A DNA stretch of 32,843 nucleotides from Chloroflexota bacterium (GTDB lineage Bacteria; Chloroflexota; Anaerolineae; Anaerolineales; Anaerolineaceae), in NCBI GenBank assembly GCA_012729755.1, contig JAAYCN010000087.1:1-32843 (forward strand), read 5' to 3'. Shown piece by piece: positions 23,905 to 31,290 of the stretch. A program made the position numbers and the translations under genes. The notes below the pieces were generated by a model. That model was not told where the DNA came from. It did no database searches and saw nothing but the letters and a program-made list of their open reading frames with translations. The stretch's first letter is position 1, and each line of letters opens with the position of its first letter.

Positions 23905-24522
23905 CTAACTTAGCGCTTTTATGATCTCTTCGGAGGTCATCACGACGCCAAATTTCATCGCGATATTATCCAAAGTGGCTTTATGAAGTTCTTCGGAGAA
24001 GCTTGACACACAATCGCTGGCGACAACCATTTGAATCTGGTTGGCATATCCATCCATAACAGTTGTTTCGACGCAGATTTGCGTTACTGTACCAGTAACA
24101 ATCAGAGTATCGAGTCCCACGCTGAGCATTGCATCATGGAGATTAGTATTTCTAAAAGCAGAGTAGTTGTATTTATCGATGATGAAGTCTTTTTCAAGGA
24201 CAGGTTTAAGTTCATCGATGACATCAGCGCATAGTTCTTCTTTGTCGATGTCCGGATAATATTTTTTCAAACCGCGGCGACAATTTTTCAGTTCGCCCGA
24301 TTGTGGGCTCCAATTCCAAAGGAATGTCCGTTTCGGACCGGTGAGAAAACGAGTAAAAAAGACTGGCATCCCATTTTCGCGTGCGAAAGCTTTCAAGCGG
24401 TTTATCGGTTCAATGGTAGGGATAGTCTCTACAACCCGCATAGCGCCACCCTGTCTGACAAAATCGTTTTGCATATCAACGATGATTAATCCGGTTTTCG
24501 TCTTGTCCAAGTCAAATTTCAT
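23905..24522 (-). CDS. Isochorismatase-family cysteine hydrolase
   Basis: 205 residues, normal for the family. The catalytic triad is visible: Asp16 (LIIVDMQNDF), Lys117 (IDKYNYSAF) and Cys150 (GTVTQICVET). Family members hydrolyse amides, nicotinamide, N-carbamoyl compounds or vinyl ethers. The absence of enterobactin or NAD genes nearby argues against isochorismatase or nicotinamidase. It is the last gene of the operon that starts with a nitrilase-family amidase and encodes a sugar-type ABC importer, so it probably acts on an amide or carbamoyl group released from the imported compound. It begins 12 bases after the fused transporter gene. Its 3' end faces the convergent flavoprotein gene. 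Confidence 0.87.
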   Translation of the reverse strand: MKFDLDKTKTGLIIVDMQNDFVRQGGAMRVVETIPTIEPINRLKAFARENGMPVFFTRFLTGPKRTFLWNWSPQSGELKNCRRGLKKYYPDIDKEELCADVIDELKPVLEKDFIIDKYNYSAFRNTNLHDAMLSVGLDTLIVTGTVTQICVETTVMDGYANQIQMVVASDCVSSFSEELHKATLDNIAMKFGVVMTSEEIIKALS

Positions 24523-24534
24523 GGTTTATCTCCT

Positions 24535-27024
24535 CTATACTTTGCTTGTTTCGGATTGCTTTTTGATTCTTGCCTCATAGATTACCAGAATGACAACGAG
24601 AACTGTTCCTCTGATGATGTGCTGCCAAAAGGCGTTTAATCCGAGGTGGTTCAAAATATTTACCAGAACAGTTACAGCCAAGGCGGCCAGAAGTGAACCA
24701 GTGATGCTGCCTTTTCCACCAGTCAGCATGCCTCCTCCGATAAGCGCATAGGCAATTGAATTGAGGGCCATATTGGTATCAACAGCCGGCTCTGCAGCGC
24801 CGCTGCGGCCGAGCATGTAAAAGCCAGCCAATACGGCAAAGGCTGCCGCCATGACAAAAGCGGATAATTTTACCCAATTAGCACGCAAGCCCGACCAAAC
24901 CGCTCCTACTGGGTTTTCTCCAACAGCAAAGAGGTATCGGCCAAGTCGGGCTCTATTGAGGAAAATTGCCATGACGATAAACAGCGCTACTCCTATGTAG
25001 AGCACGATCGGTAACCCGAGGAAGGATTTGTTGGCGATAAATTTTAAGAACTCAGGGGTTGGGGAAAGCGGACGGGAGGTAATTAGTAGCGCTAAACCAG
25101 AGAGGACTATTTGGACGCCGAGAGTAGCAACAAATGAGTCGATATTTCCGATTACAACTAATACCCCATTGATCACACCAATCATCAGGCCTACAGCTAC
25201 CATTGCGACCATGCCAAGCCATGGCTGATCAGGAAGCAGCAACATCAACTTAATTCCAATAATGCTGCTGAGAGACATAATCGCGCTGATAGAAAGGTCT
25301 ATACCCCCGGCGATGATCACGATCAATTGTCCGAGCGTAAGCAAGAAGAAGACAAATGATTGCCAGATAATATTGTTCAGGTTAGCCTTGTTCATAAAAA
25401 AGGGCGTAACCAGAGAACCAGCAGTAGCGAGTAATAAGAGCAAACCAGCAAGAATCCAAGTGTTTGGATTGGCACTGAAAATTTGTGAAATCCTCTGCCA
25501 GATTCCGGAGCTTTCTCTTTGTCGGGTTTGTTGAGCTTTGCAGCTGGTGCAGAGCTGCAGGATCTTCTCTTCATCGACCTCACTGGCGTTGAACTCTCCA
25601 ACCAGTTCACCTTCGGACATGACCAGAATACGGTCTGAATAATTGATCAGTTCGTCCCAGTCAGAGGACACTAAAATGATTGCTTTGCCAGACTGGGCTG
25701 CTTCGCGCATGATTGTATAGATCTCATGGCGAGCGCTAACGTCAACACCCCGCGTTGGTTCGTCAAGCAAAATAACTTCGGCATTGGTCAACAGTGCCTT
25801 GCCGATCACCACTTTTTGTTGGTTACCGCCGCTCAACTGAGTTACCGGAGTCGCCAGGCGGTTTGTGTCGAGCATCACTGAGATAGCCATACGGCGTGTT
25901 TCAGACGCTTCTTTTTTCTTATCAATAATCCCGTAATGTTGGCGGTTGGGGAGGGTAGTTGAGGCCAGATTGACAGCTGAAGATTCGGGCAGGAAAAGGC
26001 CTTCACGTTTCCGATCTTCAGTGACGAGTACGATATTGTTTTTAATGGCATCAGCAGTTGTCGAGATTTTTATCTTCTGATGATTGATTTCAATAAAGCC
26101 AGATGTAATTGGTTGTACACCAAAAATGCAATTTAACAGTTCACTGCGACCAGAGCCCATCAGACCTGCAATGCCAACAATTTCACCTGCTCTGGCATTG
26201 AGAGTGATTTTCGAAAACGCGCCTTTCATGGTCAGATTTGAACACGAGAAAATTACGTCGCCGTTTGTTTCTCTCGAAACGCGGTTTTGAGCTTCAATTT
26301 GTTTGCCGACCATGTGGAAAACAATATTGTCTCGATTGATTTCGTCATGCTCTAACGTTGAGGCATGCCTTCCATCCCGAAGAACAACACAACGATCACA
26401 CAACTCAACCACCTCATCGAGACGGTGGGAAACATAAATTACAGTAGTGCCTTTGCTGGTCAGCTCATGTATCTTGGTGAAGAGCCATTTGATTTCATCC
26501 TCAGATAATGACGCTGTTGGTTCATCAAGCAAGAGCACTTTTGGCGCCTGATGAAGCGCACGAGTTAATTCAACAAGCTGTTGGTTGGCGACGCTGAGGC
26601 TGCCGACTATGTCTCTGGGCCCTATGCCGGTTACCCCTGCAGCAGCAAGCATTTGCCCTGCTTCACGGAAGGTTTTTCGCCAATCGACTAAGTTGCCGCG
26701 GGTAATTTCGTGCCCAATGAATAAATTTTCGGCGACTGACATATTACGGAATAAGTTCAGTTCCTGGTAGACACTGATAATTCCTTTACTTGCTGCTTCA
26801 TAGGGCGTCTTTGGCGCGAAAGGCTGACCTTCCAGGAGGATTTTGCCGCTATCGCTTTGCTGAACGCCACCTAAAATCTTTAACAAGGTACTTTTTCCCG
26901 CGCCATTGGCGCCGAGCAATCCTAATATTTCACCTCGCCGCACGTCAAAGCTGACATCCTCCAGCGCCTGGATTGTGTTGAAAGCTTTGTGAATATGCTG
27001 GATCGAGATTATTGTTTCTGTCAT
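24535..27024 (-). CDS. Fused sugar-type ABC transporter: two ATPase domains plus RbsC-like permease
   Basis: 829 residues from the preferred ATG at 27024. The first ATPase domain begins at residue 8 (Walker A GANGAGKST about 37-45, LSVANQQLVELTRAL, LLLDEPTASLSEDE). The second has the degenerate Walker A of RbsA-type proteins (GLMGSGRSE), LSGGNQQKVVIGKAL and ILLDEPTRGVDV. From about residue 515 come a Trp-rich link and an RbsC-like permease (LGQLIVIIAGGIDLSISAIM, LGVQIVLSGLALLI, IGGGMLTGGKGSITGSLLAA). RbsA and RbsC are normally separate proteins. An upstream in-frame stretch to 27183 runs through the intercistronic hairpin and is not protein-like. A second, separate permease is encoded upstream in the operon. 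Confidence 0.9.
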   Translation of the reverse strand: MTETIISIQHIHKAFNTIQALEDVSFDVRRGEILGLLGANGAGKSTLLKILGGVQQSDSGKILLEGQPFAPKTPYEAASKGIISVYQELNLFRNMSVAENLFIGHEITRGNLVDWRKTFREAGQMLAAAGVTGIGPRDIVGSLSVANQQLVELTRALHQAPKVLLLDEPTASLSEDEIKWLFTKIHELTSKGTTVIYVSHRLDEVVELCDRCVVLRDGRHASTLEHDEINRDNIVFHMVGKQIEAQNRVSRETNGDVIFSCSNLTMKGAFSKITLNARAGEIVGIAGLMGSGRSELLNCIFGVQPITSGFIEINHQKIKISTTADAIKNNIVLVTEDRKREGLFLPESSAVNLASTTLPNRQHYGIIDKKKEASETRRMAISVMLDTNRLATPVTQLSGGNQQKVVIGKALLTNAEVILLDEPTRGVDVSARHEIYTIMREAAQSGKAIILVSSDWDELINYSDRILVMSEGELVGEFNASEVDEEKILQLCTSCKAQQTRQRESSGIWQRISQIFSANPNTWILAGLLLLLATAGSLVTPFFMNKANLNNIIWQSFVFFLLTLGQLIVIIAGGIDLSISAIMSLSSIIGIKLMLLLPDQPWLGMVAMVAVGLMIGVINGVLVVIGNIDSFVATLGVQIVLSGLALLITSRPLSPTPEFLKFIANKSFLGLPIVLYIGVALFIVMAIFLNRARLGRYLFAVGENPVGAVWSGLRANWVKLSAFVMAAAFAVLAGFYMLGRSGAAEPAVDTNMALNSIAYALIGGGMLTGGKGSITGSLLAALAVTVLVNILNHLGLNAFWQHIIRGTVLVVILVIYEARIKKQSETSKV

Positions 27025-27039
27025 CTTATTCTCAATACC

Positions 27040-27070
27040 AGAGGTCCCAATTTTAGTTATTGGGACCTCT
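27040..27070 (-). other. Intercistronic hairpin between binding-protein and fused transporter genes
   Basis: AGAGGTCCCAAT (27040-27051) and ATTGGGACCTCT (27059-27070) form a 12-pair stem with a 7-base loop in the minus-strand message. No T run follows, so it is more likely an RNA-stability or partial-attenuation element than a full terminator. Confidence 0.7.
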
Positions 27071-27085
27071 TTGAAATATATAGAT

Positions 27086-28132
27086 TTATTTAAAGAATTC
27101 GGCAATTCTTTCGGCAGGTGTTTTTGAGAACAACCAATAGGAATTGGGTAAATTAGGATCGATGGTCTTGATAACTTCCTCACCAGTAATTGTTTGAGGA
27201 GCAGTAACGTAGTCTTTTTCTACTGGTTTTCCTTCGAGTACATCGAAGACCTTCAGGGCGGCGTCATAAGAAAGTTCCTGACCTGAAGATGCGCAGAGAT
27301 AATCAGTGAAATTTAACTCAACTGCTTTCTTAAGGAACAAGAAAGTATCATCACAGGTCATAGGAGGAATCGTGCGTCCTGAATCATTAAAGGCCTCCAA
27401 AACACCAAAGCCCATCAGGCCACCATCAACAATAACGCCATTGATTTCGACACCCTTGGCGAAGTATGCTTCAATGATTTGTTTTGATTTGGCAGGAGTA
27501 TATTCGGCATACTCGACGCCCAGATTTTTGATGTCTGGATACTTGGCCAGAACACTGTCAACGCCGGCAAGTACTGCGTTTGAATAGCCAGAACCAGGAT
27601 AACCCATAATGACCACGACATTGCCCTTGCCGCCGATGCGGTCAGCAACGAATTGGGCATATTTTTCACCTGTGATCTTGTGATCGCGATCGATGTATGT
27701 GTCGTAAGCTTGCGTGGCAGCAGGCCCAGAATACATGACCACTTTCACGCCCATATCTTTGGCTTTTTCAAAGACGCTTACCAGGGCTGTTTCAGACACC
27801 GGCTGGATGATGATTGCGTCAAGATTCTTGGTCAGCAAGTCTTCTACATCTGCCAGTTGTTTCTGCGGATCATAACCGCACTCAGCATAATAAACGTTTT
27901 CGATCTTGTCTTTGTTTTGTTCAAAGCCATATCTAAAATGTGCATAGCTAGCTGATGCCCAGTCATTATTCGCGCCTTGAATACTTACACCAATATTGTA
28001 TTTTTTCTCTGCAGCGGGGGCTTCAGTTGTTGGCGCTGCGGGTGCAGCGGGTTGACAGGCGGCCAGAATGCTGACACTAATCAGGGTCAGTATTATCAGC
28101 CAATTGACGAAATGTTTACTTTTCTTACTCAT
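27086..28132 (-). CDS. Sugar-type (RbsB-like) ABC transporter substrate-binding lipoprotein
   Basis: 348 residues. The signal peptide ends in the lipobox ILAAC (Cys about 26), then an Ala/Pro/Thr linker. The mature part is the type I periplasmic fold with YNIGVSIQGANNDWASASYA, DVEDLLTKNLDAIIIQPVSE, GKGNVVVIMGYPGSGYSNAV and a late TITGEEVIKTIDPNLPNSYW. The PVSE...A pattern is typical of ribose/AI-2/CUT2-type binding proteins. The neighbouring nitrilase and isochorismatase-family enzymes suggest a glycoside or sugar-like ligand carrying an amide or nitrile-type nitrogen; that is inference. GGAGGAGAG directly precedes the ATG. Confidence 0.92.
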   Translation of the reverse strand: MSKKSKHFVNWLIILTLISVSILAACQPAAPAAPTTEAPAAEKKYNIGVSIQGANNDWASASYAHFRYGFEQNKDKIENVYYAECGYDPQKQLADVEDLLTKNLDAIIIQPVSETALVSVFEKAKDMGVKVVMYSGPAATQAYDTYIDRDHKITGEKYAQFVADRIGGKGNVVVIMGYPGSGYSNAVLAGVDSVLAKYPDIKNLGVEYAEYTPAKSKQIIEAYFAKGVEINGVIVDGGLMGFGVLEAFNDSGRTIPPMTCDDTFLFLKKAVELNFTDYLCASSGQELSYDAALKVFDVLEGKPVEKDYVTAPQTITGEEVIKTIDPNLPNSYWLFSKTPAERIAEFFK

Positions 28133-28167
28133 CTCTCCTCCAATATAGTGAAAAATTATCTGTTATC

Positions 28168-29118
28168 TCAACCCGACTTTTTAGTCCGGGATGAGAGAAA
28201 CACTACTGCGATAAAAATTAAACCTTTCAAAACATACTGAAAACGTATGTCAAATCCGAATAACACAACGAAATTTAAAATTAAGGTCATTGCCAGAACT
28301 CCGCCGATAGCACCGCTGACTGACGCGCGCCCTCCGCTGAGGAAGTTTCCACCTAAAACAGCGGCAACCATTGAATCCATTTCCATGCCATTACCAATCG
28401 TAGTTTGATCAGCGAAACCAAGATAACCGGTCGCGACGATTCCGGCTAACACTGCGCTGAGAGCGGAGATGCAGTAGGCAATAATGATGGTTTGATTAAC
28501 ATTTACTCCGCTGAATTTTGCTGCGATGCGGTTTGTTCCTACCATCATCACACGCCGGCCATAAACGGTATTTTCAAAGACAAAATAGACCAAAATCACA
28601 ACCGCAATCAGAATAAAAACCGCGTTTGAAATGATTGCACCAGGTCCACCTTTAATAAATCGAACCAATGACTCAGGCGGTACTCCAAGAGGTGTCGCTC
28701 CAAAAGCGACACTGCGAATGCCGATGAGAATGGCACCCATGAATAAGGTAATCAGGAATGGCTGAACATTGTAGACTGAGACGATAACACCATTAAGAAT
28801 GCCGATTAGTAAGGCGGCCAGAAAACTGACTAAAAATCCAACCAGGAGCCATTCCGGGCCATAAAATTTTACAAAGATCATGAAGATGGCAATGGAAAGC
28901 TGCATAGTGGCAGTGAGCGACAGATCAACACATCCAGTTGAAATAACGAAAAGATGACCCATGGTCAGAATCCCTAAAGCTGAAGCCTGACGGAGAATCA
29001 TATTTATATTATTGAGTTTGAAAAATGAAGGTTGGTAAAGGAAGGCGCTCAAGCCCAACAAGAGCACAATGAAATAGACACTATTGTATTGATTGAAGAA
29101 CTTGCGTTTTTGTACCAT
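28168..29118 (-). CDS. RbsC-like ABC transporter permease (CUT2 family)
   Basis: 316-residue inner-membrane protein with eight to ten hydrophobic segments. The CUT2 permease signatures are LGILTMGHLFVISTGCVDLS, PFLITLFMGAILIG, VGTNRIAAKFSGVNVN and AVLGGNFLSGGRASVSGAIGG. Since the ATPase gene downstream carries its own fused permease, the transporter probably has two unlike membrane halves, as in LsrC/LsrD. It starts four bases after the nitrilase-family gene without a Shine-Dalgarno box, so its translation depends on that gene. Confidence 0.9.
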   Translation of the reverse strand: MVQKRKFFNQYNSVYFIVLLLGLSAFLYQPSFFKLNNINMILRQASALGILTMGHLFVISTGCVDLSLTATMQLSIAIFMIFVKFYGPEWLLVGFLVSFLAALLIGILNGVIVSVYNVQPFLITLFMGAILIGIRSVAFGATPLGVPPESLVRFIKGGPGAIISNAVFILIAVVILVYFVFENTVYGRRVMMVGTNRIAAKFSGVNVNQTIIIAYCISALSAVLAGIVATGYLGFADQTTIGNGMEMDSMVAAVLGGNFLSGGRASVSGAIGGVLAMTLILNFVVLFGFDIRFQYVLKGLIFIAVVFLSSRTKKSG

Positions 29119-29122
29119 TTAG

Positions 29123-29953
29123 TTATGTGTTAAATTTGCAGATTTCTTGATATATTTCAGGGCGGCGTGACGCGAGGTAATTGGTCTGTGACACCCAGAA
29201 GTCTCTGAATTCGTGGTCAATCTCGCCGGTAATTGTCATCTCTCCAATTCCAGCCTGAGCAAGCGGTTTGCCCGAAGGTGCGACGATCGACGAATGTCCC
29301 ATTCCCCTTACTTTGCCTCCCCACGGAGCGTCTTCTTCTCCAGTTCGGCAGGCCATGGCGACATAGACACTGTTTTCAACAGCGCGCGTTCGAGCCAAAG
29401 CCAGAATTGTCATGGGCTCAAAGCCAAATTTCTCAGAGAAATTATCGGCGAACCAAAAGGTTGAATTGAGGATAATCTCAGCTCCGCGCAAGGCGAGAAC
29501 ACGAGTAAGTTCAGGGAACATAAAATCGAAACAAATGGTCATCCCAACCTTGCCGAGTTCAGTCTCAACTACCACAGGCTCACCACCCATCAAGAGCCGA
29601 TTCCTTTCATCACCGAAGGGGTGAATCTTGCGGTAACTGGCAACCAGCCCTTTAGAAGGGGAGATCATAACGGATGTGTTAGCGATCATTCCTTGTGCGA
29701 GTTCTGAAGTGCCTCCGGAGATCCAAATGTTGTGCTTTCGGGCAATAGATTCGAGTTGGCTGGTTACTTCACCAGGTACGGGTTTGGCAATCTTAAACTG
29801 GTCTGTGCAATATCCACCCGTACCATATTCACAGAAGACAGCCATCCGCACAGAAGGATCCTGAATCTCGGATATTCTCGCATCGATTTTAGCAAGTGTC
29901 GCGGGTGTGTTACCCAGTTCAGAGTCAATCTGGATTACAGCAATTTTGTCCAT
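29123..29953 (-). CDS. Carbon-nitrogen hydrolase (nitrilase superfamily amidase)
   Basis: 276 residues. The Glu-Lys-Cys triad is visible as Glu42 (AVFCEYGTGG), Lys109 (SYRKIHPFGDE) and Cys141 (TICFDFMFPEL), and the second Glu is in GEMTITGEID. The PFGDERNR stretch is typical of aliphatic amidase, omega-amidase and N-carbamoyl amidohydrolase branches; true nitrilases look different. The ATG at 29953 is chosen over a TTG at 29977 because of the AGGA upstream and the family N-terminus. It is the first gene of the transporter operon, 20 bases after a LacI-type operator. It likely removes an amide or carbamoyl group from the imported solute. Confidence 0.87.
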   Translation of the reverse strand: MDKIAVIQIDSELGNTPATLAKIDARISEIQDPSVRMAVFCEYGTGGYCTDQFKIAKPVPGEVTSQLESIARKHNIWISGGTSELAQGMIANTSVMISPSKGLVASYRKIHPFGDERNRLLMGGEPVVVETELGKVGMTICFDFMFPELTRVLALRGAEIILNSTFWFADNFSEKFGFEPMTILALARTRAVENSVYVAMACRTGEEDAPWGGKVRGMGHSSIVAPSGKPLAQAGIGEMTITGEIDHEFRDFWVSQTNYLASRRPEIYQEICKFNT

Positions 29954-29972
29954 CGGTAATTCATCCTGTTTC

Positions 29973-29986
29973 TGCAAACGTTATCA
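29973..29986. promoter_or_regulatory. LacI-type operator O1 (transporter operon side)
   Basis: TGCAAACGTTATCA is an imperfect 14-base palindrome around the central CG, fitting the usual LacI/GalR pattern. It lies in the 5' leader of the nitrilase gene, 20 bases before its ATG, so the repressor would act as a roadblock. Confidence 0.7.
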
Positions 29987-29998
29987 TAATTATGTTAA

Positions 29999-30056
29999 CA
30001 CTTGGTGGTCGAACCAAGTAACTTAGATTATAGCCTGATAACAAAGTTATCGTCAA
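29999..30056 (-). promoter_or_regulatory. Promoter of the nitrilase-transporter operon with spacer palindrome and leader hairpin
   Basis: On the minus strand TTGACG (30051-30056), an 18-base spacer and TATAAT (30027-30032). The spacer carries GATAAC-AAA-GTTATC (30037-30051), a separate inverted repeat likely to be a second regulator site. Just after the expected start, ACTTGGT and ACCAAGT (29999-30018) can form a 7-pair hairpin in the leader. Confidence 0.7.
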
Positions 30057-30148
30057 GTGTAGAGATCAGAACACAAATCATCGTAAATTTCAATTTCAGG
30101 CTTAATAATTCACGCAATTTAAGTTGATTAGTCAGGTGTTGGCGGCTA

Positions 30149-30176
30149 TTTACAAAAATTTGTTTCATGATATATT
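30149..30176 (+). promoter_or_regulatory. Candidate promoter of the LacI-family gene
   Basis: TTTACA (30149-30154), a 16-base spacer and TATATT (30171-30176) on the plus strand, about 45 bases before operator O2. Strength cannot be judged beyond the match to the consensus. Confidence 0.5.
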
Positions 30177-30220
30177 AAAAGGTGCCTATTGAATTTTATC
30201 TGTTTCTTAAAATTGCAATG

Positions 30221-30234
30221 TGCAAACGTTTGCA
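30221..30234. promoter_or_regulatory. LacI-type operator O2 (regulator side)
   Basis: TGCAAACGTTTGCA is a perfect 14-base palindrome with the central CG of LacI/GalR operators. It lies 25 bases before the preferred start of the regulator gene and suggests autorepression. It shares TGCAAACGTT with O1. Confidence 0.85.
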
Positions 30235-30258
30235 GAACAGCGTTGTGATCGGAGAAAA

Positions 30259-31290
30259 TTGGCCAATCTAAAAGATGTAGCTGAATATGTGGGAATGTCA
30301 GTCAGTACAGTTTCCAGAGTGTTGAATGACAAAGCTTATGTGGATCCTTCTACAAGACGAATTGTCTTGGCAGCTGTTGAAGAACTTGGATATCGTCCTA
30401 ATGCCTTAGCCAGAAGCTTGAAAATTGGACGTACTTACACTATTGCTTTGCTGATCCCAGATATCCAAAATCTATACCTGACGATGATTGTGCGAGGGGT
30501 TGAAGATGCTGCCAGACAAGAGGGGTTGACCGTTATCTTGTGTAATACTGATGAAAATACCGATATTGAGGCGGAATATATCAATGTGCTGCGTGATCGA
30601 TGGGTGGATGGCTTTGTGATTAGTTCGATTAGTAAGAAATCTGATTCGATCCGTCGGTTGAAGAACGAGGGTTATCCGATGGTGTTAACTGTGCGATACT
30701 ATGATTATCTAAGTGGTATCGACACAGTTGCTGTCGATAATTTCAACGCTGCTTACCAGGCCGTAAAGTATCTGTATGAATTAGGACATCGGCAAATAGG
30801 GCTGGTTCTAGGAGATATTGGTCTGAATGTGTACAAGGATCGTTTTGCTGGTTATCGAGAAGCTTTAAGAGACTTTGATTTACCGCTTAATGAACGGATA
30901 ATTATTAAAAACGCAGTTGATGGTTCTGAGGCACTGATCCATGATGTTGAGATGATGGTTAATCAACCGACTGATTGCCCTGATGCAATTTTCGCGACTA
31001 GCGATCTTAAAGCAATCAGCGTCATGCACGCTTTGCATAAGAATGGGAAGCAAATTCCAGAGGATATTTCAGTTATGGGATTTGATGACATTCCGCTTAG
31101 TTCATTAGTTCATCCTACGCTGACCACGATGAAGCAACCGTTATATGAAATCGGACAACTCTCCGTGCAGAAACTGATCAGCCAAATTGAAGCTAAAGCT
31201 ACAAATGGACAGCACATTCACAGTATTGAGTTATTGCCTACAGAAATAATTTCTCGCCAATCGACCAGGCGAAGATCCGAGCGCCTCTAA
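30259..31290 (+). CDS. LacI/GalR-family transcriptional repressor
   Basis: 343 residues from a TTG start. The helix-turn-helix is MANLKDVAEYVGMSVSTVSR, followed by the hinge NALARSLKIG that inserts into the minor groove at central CG. The effector domain begins with YTIALLIPDIQNLYLTMIVRG and contains VDGFVISSIS, AYQAVKYLYELGHRQIGLV and the late MGFDDIPLSSLVHPTLTTM. The in-frame GTG at 30220 would translate the operator itself and add 13 unlike-family residues; the TTG at 30259 gives the usual MANLKDVA start with GGAG 4 bases upstream. It probably represses both the divergent transporter operon and its own operon. The effector is unknown. Confidence 0.92.
   Translation: MANLKDVAEYVGMSVSTVSRVLNDKAYVDPSTRRIVLAAVEELGYRPNALARSLKIGRTYTIALLIPDIQNLYLTMIVRGVEDAARQEGLTVILCNTDENTDIEAEYINVLRDRWVDGFVISSISKKSDSIRRLKNEGYPMVLTVRYYDYLSGIDTVAVDNFNAAYQAVKYLYELGHRQIGLVLGDIGLNVYKDRFAGYREALRDFDLPLNERIIIKNAVDGSEALIHDVEMMVNQPTDCPDAIFATSDLKAISVMHALHKNGKQIPEDISVMGFDDIPLSSLVHPTLTTMKQPLYEIGQLSVQKLISQIEAKATNGQHIHSIELLPTEIISRQSTRRRSERL

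Larger units (their letters stand above)
29954..30258. other. Divergent regulatory region between nitrilase and LacI-family genes
   Basis: This 305-base gap carries two operators, two promoters and a leader hairpin, all listed separately. The central part at about 30060-30145 is AT-rich with no further structure I can support. Confidence 0.7.

Noticed and set aside
24522-24535. Prophage, insertion sequence or integrase remnants anywhere in the window
   Set aside because: I saw no transposase, integrase or terminal inverted repeats flanked by target duplications. Only the block near 13590-13716 hints at a repeat family.
24535-27183. Longer start of the fused transporter at 27183
   Set aside because: The added 53 codons run through the intercistronic hairpin and the end of the binding-protein gene and have no family resemblance.
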